Source: Physocladia obscura (Eukaryota > Chytridiomycota > Chytridiomycetes > Chytridiales > Chytriomycetaceae). From it: a stretch of DNA of 19,436 bases. The notes under the pieces were generated by a model. The model searched no databases and was not told the DNA's origin. It saw only the letters and a program-made list of their open reading frames with translations. Below are positions 10,468 to 18,348 of the stretch, one piece after another; position 1 is the stretch's first letter, and every line of letters starts with the position of its first letter. The position numbers were made by a program, and so were the translations under genes. The stretch is taken from the NCBI GenBank assembly GCA_027596945.1, contig JADGJH010000368.1, positions 644 to 20,079 on the forward strand, given 5' to 3'.

Positions 10468-11290
10468 TTAAAAATATTTACTGATTATCTTCAAAAACAC
10501 TGTTCTTATTTGAGAAATACCCATCCTTCTTACTCTTAAATTATAAAACCTGTGAATCATTTCTAATCCAATAGCCTAAAACTTTTAATTGTGTAGAAGA
10601 GGTACAAGCAGCCTGCAATACACCGTTTCAACCACTCACATTCCCCATTCAGCTGCCGGAAAAATTGAAGTAATCACATTGCTTACTGATTGTAAGTTAT
10701 GCCAAATATTTGCTGGAGCTTGATCCAAATCTCCATCTTTGAGAGGTGTCACAATCTTGTTGAACATTTCATCATGACAGGGAAGGTCAAATCAGTGCAG
10801 GCTCCATACTTTTTCAAAGCAAATAAACACAATGTAGCCAGCAATTATACATAGCATTTTGCTTGTCTGCAAAAGATGGCTCTTGTACTAGGTAGTTTTT
10901 CTGTCAATGAAACTAAATTTATTCTTGGCAAATGGAATTTGACTTGTTCACCCCATAGAACATGTTGCTGGTAAGTTTGCCATGCAATTTGAGTGTCTTT
11001 GATATTCCTGAGTAACAGTAGAAGTGCCAATTCTGCATTTGATAGTACACAAGACAAAGTTGCAGGGATACCAAACATCTCACATAATGTCTTGTTTTCC
11101 ATGGTTCCACAGTAATAATGTAGCAGCAATCTAAAGCACTGTGATTGTTGATGTTACTTTTGGTGGTTGTCCATTTTGGCACCTGCCACTTTTTTCAATA
11201 TAGTACTTCAAGAATCTGTCAAGTAGCTCCAGAAATGTATACATATCAACAGAGACAACATTGATAAAGCCTCCTGGATTTTCATTGTAG
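10468..11290 (-). pseudogene. Broken Harbinger-like DDE transposase (DDE_Tnp_4 type)
   Basis: Reading the minus strand from about 11290, pieces appear in family order. First is VSVDMYTFLELLDRFLKYY with a QPPK motif. After an in-frame TAG and a shift comes LHYYCGTMENKTLCEMFGIP with SNAELAL and AWQTYQQ. Next is PRINLV, then FIDRK/KNYLVQEPSFADKQNAMYNC. After a deletion comes FNKIVTPLKDGDLDQ, then AAEWGMW and finally NLRVRRMGISQIRTVF, ending at TAA 10470-10468. This order and the FIDGKN-like, TPLK-D-DLD and RVRR-ISQIRTVF blocks match the DDE superfamily endonucleases common in chytrids, related to PIF/Harbinger. The first catalytic Asp region is degenerate, and the second is missing with the deleted middle. 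Stops, frameshifts and the deletion make it inactive. Confidence 0.65.
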
Positions 11291-11321
11291 CTGCTGAGTA
11301 GTTGCTGCTAAAAGCAATTAT

Positions 11322-11946
11322 TTGGAGTTCCCAGATTCACATTTGTCAATTGATTTTGTAATTGATGCTGATATTTTGCCCTCAATAATATCAGTAGTTG
11401 AATATGCAGGCATAGATTGTATGCTATGCAGAAAATGCAAAGCATTAACATCAGGTTTGTGTTTGTTTCTTGCTCAGCAAGAATGTCCTTTTTTTTTTTT
11501 TTGTATTTTTTGGAACAAATAATTTGGTTTATTTTTGGAGACACCATTGGGATAAAATTCAGGGACAAACTGCCTGTCCAGCCAAGACAAAGACATTTTG
11601 TCTTTTACATTTATTGTGAGTTTTGCACCAAATGAAATGCAAATGGCAGGAGAAAAAGTTTTCCCATTCCTCATTTCTGCAAAGTTTTCTCCCAGTCATG
11701 AAGTACAAAATCAAGCTGGCACCAATGATCAAAACCTATAGAAAACAGCACAGCAATATTACAAGGCCCCACATAACCATTGAAGGCAACACAGTTGAAG
11801 ACGCTGGTCAGAATATACTAGCTGCATTCTGAGACAATATTAAAGGCAAAAAAGACTGTGATTGCTATCACTTAGATACAAATCCAATTATATTCAACAA
11901 GATTTGTGAATTTGTTGAACTTTTAAAGGAAAATAAGAAGTACTAA
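11322..11946 (+). pseudogene. Unassigned broken coding remnant
   Basis: Plus-strand pieces in shifting frames look like worn protein. They are IDADILPSIISVVEYAGIDC with a CxxC-x-C pattern and FLAQQECP (11322-11520); then PNEMQMAGEKVFPFLISAK (about 11625-11685); then KYKIKLAPMIKTYRKQHSN with GNTVEDAGQNILAAF; and, after a TGA, IIFNKICEFVELLKENKKY to a TAA at 11944-11946. At least two frameshifts, an internal stop and an oligo-T stretch break it. It is head-to-head with the broken transposase. It could be another element gene or a host gene fragment; I cannot place the family. Confidence 0.35.
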
Positions 11947-12445
11947 TTTGATACAGGTATTTATTTACTTTTACCTTTTTTGATCTATTAAACATTGATC
12001 TATAGTGGAGGGAAATGTCTCAGATTTGTTGTAGACTTCGGAAATAGATGTCATACTCATGCTATGAAAGAAGTAGTTGTTGAGGGCATGTGCTCTGGTG
12101 TTCTCTGATGCATGTTTTAAAGATACGTGCACTTGAAGGATCTCCATGATTTACTCCTGATTAATTGATTTCTCCCAAATTTTTCAAATTTCAAGAAAAC
12201 TCTCAATATCCCAGTTATGGAAGTCTTGCATTACACCACCTTCTCACTTATTTCTGACTTTTCAACTGATGGCATATGAAATATTGGAGAATACCAGTTG
12301 AAAGATTTACGTTATTTTTCAAAATCGATGGGAGACAGATAACATTTCAAGGATTTGAACCTTAGCGTTTCCGGCGTTCCAGTAGATGGCTGTTCGTTAT
12401 CTTTGCCAGTGGAAACCGGATTAAATATATAAATTTGTTTTGCAG
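11947..12445. other. Spacer with weak coding-like traces
   Basis: No gene could be supported. The base composition becomes less AT-rich after about 12360. An intron-like 3' end (TTTTGCAG at 12438-12445) precedes the possible exon at 12446. A matching donor may be the GTAGAT near 12382, but the upstream sequence has no convincing frame. A short inverted repeat (AGATAAC 12337-12343, GTTATCT 12396-12402) is present. Confidence 0.4.
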
Positions 12446-12652
12446 AACTGCGTCAACAGATTTTGGGCTGTGGTCAAGTTTGAACCTCAAAATGAAAGTT
12501 CAAAAGATTTATGCATTATTCTCTTGGAAAGTATACTGAAATTATCAGCGACTTTCGATGGAGATGAAACTGAGCCGGTTTTTAGGATCAATAAGAGGGG
12601 GAGCGAGAACCATGCAATATGTTTACTTCACAGCGTAACATTTGATGATTGA
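12446..12652 (+). CDS. Possible terminal exon of an unidentified gene
   Basis: An open stretch of 68 codons follows a good acceptor (TTTTGCAG) and ends at a TGA 23 nt before the start of the MIM1-like gene. It begins NCVNRFWAVVKFEPQNESSK and continues with a helical segment (CIILLESILKLSATFDGDE). Composition is more balanced than the flanks. No upstream exon with a start codon was found, so it may be the surviving 3' end of a gene cut off by the transposon debris upstream. It may equally be chance open sequence in the 5' untranslated region of the next gene. Function is unknown. Confidence 0.3.
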   Translation, partial: NCVNRFWAVVKFEPQNESSKDLCIILLESILKLSATFDGDETEPVFRINKRGSENHAICLLHSVTFDD

Positions 12653-12675
12653 CACAATTTCTCTTTGAACTTCTG

Positions 12676-13302
12676 ATGTCAGCAAGCAACAACAATCAAC
12701 AACCAGAACTCGATGTTCTCGCTTCGCTACCCCCGCCGCCAAAACTTCCTGACACCCCGCTCAAAACAGTCGCCGCGCTTATGCTGATGCCGTTTTGCCA
12801 GGTAGAACGAAACGCATGTTGTTCTTGAAAAAGCCACACGACCGGCAAGCACCGCTAATCGCTCTCTTAATAATGATACTTCAAAACTACGCAGGGAATG
12901 TTTTACGGGCTCGGCGAAGGCGTTGCGCGACTGCTTGTGTTCCGATGGTGGGGCATCGAGAACTTTACGGGAGTTCCGACAGCCGGCGTGACACCAACAA
13001 CCGTGAGCAAGATTGCGCACGCCCAGAAAGTTGGCTTTTTCGGCACGTTGTTTGGAACTTCATCCAGCGAACCGCAGACTAAAAATGCGAATGCGTTTAG
13101 TTTGGATTTGCTGATGGATGTTGACTTTGTGTCTGCCGCCGCTCAGCAGCAGGAGCAAGAGCGAAATTCAAATAAACAACAACGATCGCATTTCGGGCGG
13201 GCAGAGTTTGTAAATACGCGGCAAGATGGTGTTGTCTTTATGAGGAGTGATGATCGGAGTTATTTAAATGTCCATGAGCTTTCCAAGCAACGTCTTTGCT
13301 GA
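12676..13302 (+). CDS. MIM1/TOM13-like mitochondrial outer membrane import protein
   Basis: Exons 12676-12801 and 12895-13302 join over a 93-nt GT-AG intron in phase 0, giving 177 residues. After a Pro-rich N-terminus (SLPPPPKLPDTPL) comes one predicted membrane segment, LMLMPFCQGMFYGLGEGVAR (about 35-54), ending in LLVFRWWG. The LPF-x-NG-M-x-GxGE pattern with small-residue (G-x3-G-type) spacing is the hallmark of fungal Mim1 (Pfam TOM13). Mim1 inserts alpha-helical proteins into the mitochondrial outer membrane and helps TOM assembly. The following segment (FTGVPTAGVTP-TVSKIAHAQK) and a soluble Gln/Glu-rich tail of about 100 residues make it longer than yeast Mim1 as I recall it. The match rests on a short motif; another single-pass mitochondrial membrane protein is the main alternative. 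Confidence 0.55.
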
Positions 13303-13325
13303 CAGTATGAAAGAATTAAACAGCC

Positions 13326-13331
13326 AATAAA
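13326..13331 (+). terminator. Poly(A) signal of the MIM1-like gene
   Basis: AATAAA lies 23 nt after the TGA stop at 13300-13302. Confidence 0.55.
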
Positions 13332-13378
13332 CATATCAAGCATATGAATTCCAATTTAGTATCGGAAATAATTTTTTA

Positions 13379-13600
13379 ATGACAGTCATGATTTTATTTT
13401 TGATGCGTATAGTGACGTGTGTTTTTATTTGCTTGATTTTTATGTTTTGGTTTGTGTCTGTGTTTTTTTTCTCTTTCTTTTCCTTCCGCTTAGAGTTAGC
13501 CCGGTCACAATTTAAATCTAGAAAACGTTTTTTCCGGACGGCAGGCCAAAACTTTTCTTATCAATGCACAGAAAATAACTGTACTTTTCATGTGAAATAA
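13379..13600 (+). CDS. Doubtful small membrane protein
   Basis: An ATG-initiated frame of 73 codons encodes a long hydrophobic, Phe-rich stretch (roughly residues 3-36), then a basic segment (KSRKRFFR) and a short Cys-containing tail. Most of the hydrophobic stretch comes from T-rich DNA, which yields such frames by chance. Nothing around it argues for translation, so I list it only as possible. Confidence 0.15.
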   Translation: MTVMILFLMRIVTCVFICLIFMFWFVSVFFFSFFSFRLELARSQFKSRKRFFRTAGQNFSYQCTENNCTFHVK

Positions 13601-13773
13601 TAACATTGCTGATACTAATTTAATATTCAAAGGTTTACTGAAAATCCGAAAATAATTTGCGCGCCAATATAATCAAAAAAAAAAAAACAAAGTTGAGATG
13701 TTTGAAAGGGAAAAAACAAAAAAAAATTTTCTCTCCGAAATTGAAAAAAAAACTCTCGCCCAAATTATAAAAC

Positions 13774-14328
13774 ATGAATCAGTCCCCTCAACCACGGTAC
13801 AACAGGCGTTTATCAAGCTTACGCAACGAATGGAATTTTTCCAGCGAAGAAGAGAACGAAGATCTAGACACCCCGCATTTGACTGGGATGCCAACCCCAG
13901 AAATGCCGCCTCTCCCGACTCCAACAAGCAGCACGAAGAGCCGAAAGCACCCCAGCCCGAAATTTCCGAGCATCGCCTCAGCTGCGGAAACGTACAGCAA
14001 CTCTTTTGTTTCCAATGAGTCTATATCATTGTCCAACCAGACGCAAAACGCCAAAATATTCTCGTTGTCGAATACTGCAAGCCAAGAAAAGCACTCGCTG
14101 CCACGTTCTACGTCGCTCAATCAAACTATTGGTGAGAAACGAACAAAAAACGCAAGCACTATGAAAGCACAGCGAAAATTCAATCAGCAACTCGCATCAA
14201 GAATGCGGTCACTCAGCGTTGAAGAAACGGAGGCTTTAGATGATGACGCAACACAGTCGGAAAATAAGAGTGCTGCAAATTCGGCGTGGCGGGTAGTAAA
14301 AAAAGGCGTTCAAATAATTTTTGGATGA
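13774..14328 (+). CDS. Disordered small protein, FNxxLASRMxSL family, copy A
   Basis: A single-exon frame of 184 residues starts at the first ATG in frame. Residues 1-130 are rich in Ser, Pro, Thr, Asn and Glu and probably disordered, with a Pro cluster at about 40-50. The C-terminal 50 residues carry the order: FNQQLASRMRSL (136-147), an acidic linker (VEETEALDDDATQSEN), and a basic/aromatic amphipathic tail AWRVVKKGVQIIFG ending the protein. The same order occurs in the protein at 17755-18348, so the two are paralogs despite unrelated N-termini. No known domain was recognised. The terminal helix could bind a membrane or a partner, which is inference. AATAAA follows at 14406. Confidence 0.72.
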   Translation: MNQSPQPRYNRRLSSLRNEWNFSSEEENEDLDTPHLTGMPTPEMPPLPTPTSSTKSRKHPSPKFPSIASAAETYSNSFVSNESISLSNQTQNAKIFSLSNTASQEKHSLPRSTSLNQTIGEKRTKNASTMKAQRKFNQQLASRMRSLSVEETEALDDDATQSENKSAANSAWRVVKKGVQIIFG

Positions 14329-14403
14329 AAACATCGTAAATATTTTTTTTCTTTTCTGCTCGTTAGTAATTTTGCGGTTCCCTCCTGAATCCTCTCTTTC
14401 ACC

Positions 14404-14673
14404 TCAATAAAACTTGTCAATATTTTGCAGTCCGAAAATAAAACTGTTGCGGTTTTCTAAAACGGTTATCAAAAATTTCATCCGCGAAGGTGCTTCAATG
14501 CCAACAGATGTGGAATAGACAAACTTAAAAAAAAGCATTGCTGTATTTATTGAATTTTTGAAGGTGTACTTTGAAATCAGACTCTGCGAAATAATTATAA
14601 TTTCTTCAAAGTACTCCTTTACTTGAATTTTGGTCACTGTAACAGTATCAATTTTGTCAATAATTTGGCAAAT
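14404..14673 (-). pseudogene. Possible partial gene remnant, unassigned
   Basis: An open minus-strand frame of about 89 codons ends in TGA at 14406-14404 and has no convincing ATG. The helical content and regular spacing of Leu/Ile/Phe (KEYFEEIIIISQSLISKY, then SVGIEAPSRMKFLITVLEN) resemble HEAT/MIF4G-type helical repeats, but that is an impression only. It may be a 3' fragment of a lost gene. Confidence 0.22.
14406..14411 (+). terminator. Poly(A) signal of copy A
   Basis: AATAAA lies 77 nt after the TGA at 14326-14328 and is preceded by a T/C-rich stretch. Confidence 0.45.
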
Positions 14674-14903
14674 GTGCCTTCGTTAATTAATAGTTTCGAA
14701 ATTAAATTTGACATTGTTTCGGAGCCCTTTCCATATAATATTTTCCTTTTTTTTTTTTTCTTACTTTTTTTGTAAGGTTAAAACGTGACATCATGAAAAA
14801 GGATTATATTTATTATAGGGTTGAATTATACCCTACTAGTCAGTCCAATCAACCTGGATTGACAACTTTGACATATTTGTGGAGGGAAATTACGGGAAAT
14901 AGA

Positions 14904-14973
14904 ATTTATAGAAAAGTTAGGATCTTTACTGAGTAATAACTTCTCGTATCTGCCAGGTCGATTTTCTATAAAT
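14904..14973. repeat. Inverted repeat, 12-bp arms
   Basis: ATTTATAGAAAA (14904-14915) and TTTTCTATAAAT (14962-14973) are perfect complements around a 46-base loop. Outside the arms, GGAGGGA on the left and TCTCTCC on the right extend the symmetry imperfectly. Confidence 0.75.
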
Positions 14974-15057
14974 CTCTCCATAAAGTGCGATATGAATTAA
15001 TTGAGAGGGCGAGGGATTTGATTGAAAAAATTGCGAATATATTGCGATTTTTTATAG

Positions 15058-15063
15058 TTTATT
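15058..15063 (-). terminator. Poly(A) signal of the vWA protein gene
   Basis: Minus-strand AATAAA lies 12 nt downstream of the TGA stop at 15078-15076. Confidence 0.55.
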
Positions 15064-15075
15064 TCTTTACAACAA

Positions 15076-16012
15076 TCAGCGAATCATACTCAAACACACT
15101 TTGGCAATATCCAGAGGATTGGTTGCCATATTCATTTCAATGACTCGAATGTGGTCATTCAGCTGACTCAGTTCTTTCAAGCTGCGAAAGGCATTTTCAT
15201 AATCTGGTCCATAACCAATGAGGGCAAAGACAAGATAAATGTGTGCAAAATCCATGGTGAGAATCATTACGGCAAGATCGTTTATATCTACAAAATATCG
15301 ATCAATATTATTCCAATAGTTCAACAAACAAGAGAGTAAATAAAATACCCAAAGCTTCGCCATCAGTGATGATTAATGAAATCATTTTTGGCCTTAGAGT
15401 TGGTGCAAAATCGCCAAATTCGTCTTCGTAAACTTCCACCAGCTTTGAAAAGCCAGGAACAATTTGAGTACTCCCCTCCCACACAATCTTTGAAAACTTT
15501 TGATGCAGGTTCTCTGAATTCAAATCGCCAATATCGAACGCATTGCCTCCAGAAAACGTGACGGTGCGCAGACCGCCGCCTTCTTCATCAGAGCCTTGCT
15601 CATCGACGGCCTGCGAATCGAATTCGGCCAGCTCTTTGACTTACTTGGTATTTAGGCGATCGCGATCGGAGGAACGAACAGCGCGCTTACCAATCAAGCC
15701 AATAGATTGCTTGACGAGATCGAGACGCGTGATGGAGTGGTCGGGGCTGGCCTTGCTCTGCATGGATCCGGTGGTGTCGAGCAGAAGCATGGGCTCGACG
15801 GCATCGGCCTTGAAGTCAATGTCGTCGAACGGAAGCACGGAATATGCGGGCGGAAGGTCGTCGCTCTCGTCGGCGCCGGGCTTTGTTTTCGCGGGCGGCT
15901 TCTCGACCCACCCGGGCGGTGGTCCCGGCGGCGGCAAATACACGGGCTGTGCCACAAATCCCGGCGGAGGCCCCGGCGGCGGCGCGTATCGATGCGTGTT
16001 GTTCTTGGACAT
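15076..16012 (-). CDS. Von Willebrand factor A domain protein with Pro-rich N-terminus (three exons)
   Basis: Exons on the minus strand are 16012-15691, 15639-15349 and 15287-15076, giving 274 residues. The introns (51 and 61 nt) are GT-AG and both in phase 1. Residues 11-18 and 27-34 are two copies of PPPGPPPG, and PPAY at 54-57 is a PPxY motif that WW domains, for example in Nedd4/Rsp5 ubiquitin ligases, bind. The vWA fold starts at about 72: EPMLLLDTTGSM (Asp79, Ser83) is the first metal-ion (MIDAS) motif. WEGSTQI (about 161-167) supplies the middle Thr, and IITDGEALD (197-205) supplies the last Asp. No signal peptide or membrane segment is present, so it is probably intracellular. Fungal cytosolic vWA proteins of similar size are known but mostly uncharacterised. 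Exon 1 is much more GC-rich than its surroundings. Confidence 0.82.
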
Positions 16013-16200
16013 TGAAACTTTTGAATTTTTGTGAAAGTGCCTCTTCTTTTTTTAACTTCCACAACTTGTCAGCATTCGAACCTGCACCAAACATTTGAAC
16101 CCGCCCCACGAAAACCAAAAAAGTAAAACCACCAACAAAACATTATTCCTATCGCTGCCAAATCAAAAATAGACTGAGTATATTCATGAACTTCCTGGCA
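16013..16200. other. 5' flank of the vWA gene
   Basis: Noncoding as far as visible. It must contain the vWA gene promoter on the minus strand; no TATA or CCAAT element was assigned. Confidence 0.4.
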
Positions 16201-16204
16201 ATTG

Positions 16205-16575
16205 TGAAGGTTTACGCGAAACAGCATTGAGCAAGCAGATTTGCTGGCGGAATTTCCAGATGTTGTAGTTATAGGATTATCAAAAGAGCATTGGTCATAA
16301 CCAGTGTGGAACTAGGAAGAAAATTCTGAATAAAGTTCCTGAAAATGCACATTATGTGTGAAAACTGACACCTTACTATTTTGATAAAGCTGGCTGCAAC
16401 TTCGCGAAAGACTATGATGAAATACGTGCCGTTTCTTCTAGATTGATGCATTCAGCCCACAAACTTCACTTAAAAAAATTCCCGGACTTCCAAGCAGTGG
16501 TGAGTTACTGGCTGGAATTGTTGTTTTCGTGGAAGTTGATGAAGAACTAAATCTTAATGTTGAGTGGTTTTTACC
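16205..16575 (+). pseudogene. Unassigned broken gene, several frames
   Basis: Protein-like pieces follow one another in the plus strand with frame changes. They are DLLAEFPDVVVIGLSKEHW (16238-16294); NQCGTRKKILNKVPENAHYV (16299-16358), ending at a TGA; LTPYYFDKAGCNFAKDYDEI with RLMHSAHKLHLKKFPDFQAV (16365-16499); and finally SSGELLAGIVVFVEVDEEL with LNVEWFLP in the next frame to about 16572. The last change might be an intron, since acceptor- and donor-like sites (TTCTTCTAG, AAGTATAT) flank it, but the earlier stops are not explained by splicing. I do not recognise the protein. A decayed host gene or element gene are both possible. Confidence 0.35.
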
Positions 16576-17754
16576 TAAGTATATATATAAAAAAAGGAAA
16601 TAAAAAATGACAATACTGACGTTAGTTACATATGATTATTCATATTGCTCAAGAAATTATTTTTAGGACTTCAATTGGTGGCAGCAAGCCACCCTCATGA
16701 ACCTCTTTGGCATGAAGATTCAAACTGTCAAAGTGGCTTTTTTTCCCAGTCGATGGTCCCTCTGCATTTTTTTGTCCAAATTGCACTGATTAAATTATAA
16801 AGTAAAAATAGAAAGAAAATAATTCAAAACAAAATTTTTTATGGGCATGATAAGAGTTCATATAAACCATACCTGGCATCATGTCTGTTGCATCCCCAGT
16901 CCATTTTTGTGTGTTCATTCGAAAAGCGAAAACATTCAAATCCTCTTCAATGTCTTGATTTTTTTATATTTTTTTTATATTTGATTAGATGAACCTGTTG
17001 CAATCGTAAACAGGAGTTCTATTTGGTTTTATTTTTTTTGATGACTGATTATGTCAATACCACTGAATTATTTTTTAATTTTTTACGCGTCATATATTGA
17101 GTGTGCATTCAGTTAAATTTGAGATACTTTCGTGTTATTCGAAGTCAGATTGCTTCTGTCCATCAAGGCAGAATTAAAATCTAGTCGATAAAACCATTGG
17201 AATATGTATATGGCGGATTACTTTGGGGCATTGCATCAATGGGAATCAGGCAGTATTGGTTGACTTAACGAGTGGTATACTAACTTCTCAAAATCAAAAT
17301 CTTTGGATCTTCTTTCAAATTTTTTGAATAACGTGGACCAATTTGATGCTGGTTCAGGTTCTTTTCTTTTCTTTTTTGCCCATTTTGGATATGACTTGTG
17401 TGAAGAAAGTAAACAAAAAAAAAAAAAAAACGACATCTAAACAAAATGATGCACTTGTTTGCTTATTTTTGGAACTTTGCTTCAGGAAGACTGGCCTACT
17501 GAAATGCCGCCATGCTCTTCAAAAATGATATCGGAAGCACTCCCATGAAAAAAAGAAACCAGAACTGTGTTCCAAAAGTCACTTATGGCTGTTTATACCG
17601 CCGTTAACTGGATTTTTAAATTATTTTCCACCAATTGATTGTAATCGCGGAAATATGTTCATAAATTTGTGCAAGCCAAACTTTTGATATCAGAGGATGA
17701 AAAACAAGTCCGACATAAAACTCAAAAAATTTCTGCAACAAACCTTTTTTGCGA
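16576..17754. other. Long AT-rich spacer upstream of copy B
   Basis: No intact gene. A minus-strand hydrophilic piece near 17350-17240 (NWSTLFKKFERRSKDFDFEK) and a plus-strand piece near 16670-16790 could be worn exons, but neither is convincing. There is an A run of about 16-18 around 17415-17431. The promoter of copy B should lie at the right end; no motif was assigned. Confidence 0.4.
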
Positions 17755-18348
17755 ATGACAGAGAACAAATATCCAGATCACCCAGATTCGACAACAGAGC
17801 AAAGTGTACCAACATTTCACAGCAAAAACTCGTATTCAGTCAATGGGAGCAGCAAATCAAATAACAATGATTTCGACATACCCTTAAACTCTCCTGAATA
17901 TCAGACGGTTCTTAACCCTAAGAACGGCAACATCTACACCAACATCAAACCCATCCTCAAAAGTGCAAAATCCGATCTCCCGCCAGCACCTCCCGCATCC
18001 ATCGCACAAGTCAAGCTCTCCCTCCAACGCGCCGCATCAACCAGTAGCTCCAGTAAAAGTAAACGTAGCGGCAGTAATACCAAAAAACATAGAAGTGCCG
18101 ACGGAGGCGCTACAACTGCCTCTCAAACCTCGCGAATAATCGAATCCGAAACTTTTCAAATGCGGTCCGAATTAGAGAAACAAATTTCTTTCAACAAGGA
18201 GCTTGCGTCACGGATGCAGTCGTTAGGGATGCAAGAAATTGAATCTGGTCGAGATTCCACCGCACAGACACGTGGGAATTTCGATTTCTGGAAAGAGGCA
18301 AAAAAGAAGTTGTTTATGCGTTTTGGATTGGGCGAAAATCAGGAGTAG
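17755..18348 (+). CDS. Disordered small protein, FNxxLASRMxSL family, copy B
   Basis: A single-exon frame of 197 residues from the ATG at 17755; two codons of open frame precede it without another ATG. Residues 1-120 are Ser/Asn/Thr/Pro-rich and probably disordered, with a Lys/Arg patch (KSKRSGSNTKKHR, about 101-113) that could act as a nuclear signal. A predicted helix follows (TFQMRSELEKQIS), then FNKELASRMQSL (146-157). A polar linker then leads to the tail FWKEAKKKLFMRFGLG (178-193). This order is shared with the protein at 13774-14328: the FN to Trp distance is 33 residues here and 36 there. No known domain was recognised. Shared C-termini with divergent N-termini suggest the C-terminal half is the functional part. 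Confidence 0.72.
   Translation: MTENKYPDHPDSTTEQSVPTFHSKNSYSVNGSSKSNNNDFDIPLNSPEYQTVLNPKNGNIYTNIKPILKSAKSDLPPAPPASIAQVKLSLQRAASTSSSSKSKRSGSNTKKHRSADGGATTASQTSRIIESETFQMRSELEKQISFNKELASRMQSLGMQEIESGRDSTAQTRGNFDFWKEAKKKLFMRFGLGENQE

Larger units (their letters stand above)
13303..13773. other. Intergenic region, promoter of the next gene
   Basis: AT-rich apart from the doubtful small frame at 13379-13600. It holds the poly(A) signal of the upstream gene and an oligo-A run of about 13 at 13676-13687. No defined promoter motif was identified. Confidence 0.45.
14329..15075. other. Intergenic region between convergent genes
   Basis: AT-rich, with the poly(A) signals of both flanking genes. On the minus strand a frame without a start codon runs from about 14673 to 14404. 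It encodes a helical, hydrophobic piece (VKEYFEEIIIISQSLISKYT and later SRMKFLITVLENRNSF) that could be a gene remnant; I could not assign it. An inverted repeat lies at 14904-14973. Confidence 0.4.

Noticed and set aside
12325..12410. A tRNA-like B box (GGTTCAAATCC on the minus strand) with a nearby 7-bp inverted repeat AGATAAC/GTTATCT.
   Set aside because: The T-arm does not abut the putative acceptor stem, no D-arm or anticodon arm could be folded, and the 66-base span is too short for a canonical tRNA.
13698..14018. A plus-strand frame of 106 codons overlapping the start of copy A.
   Set aside because: It overlaps copy A in another frame, begins in A-rich noncoding sequence and does not share the conserved C-terminal signature.
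15543..16034. Plus-strand frames of 163 and 102 codons over the vWA gene.
   Set aside because: They are antisense to the GC-rich vWA exons; their Gly/Pro-rich sequences mirror the PPPGPPPG repeats.
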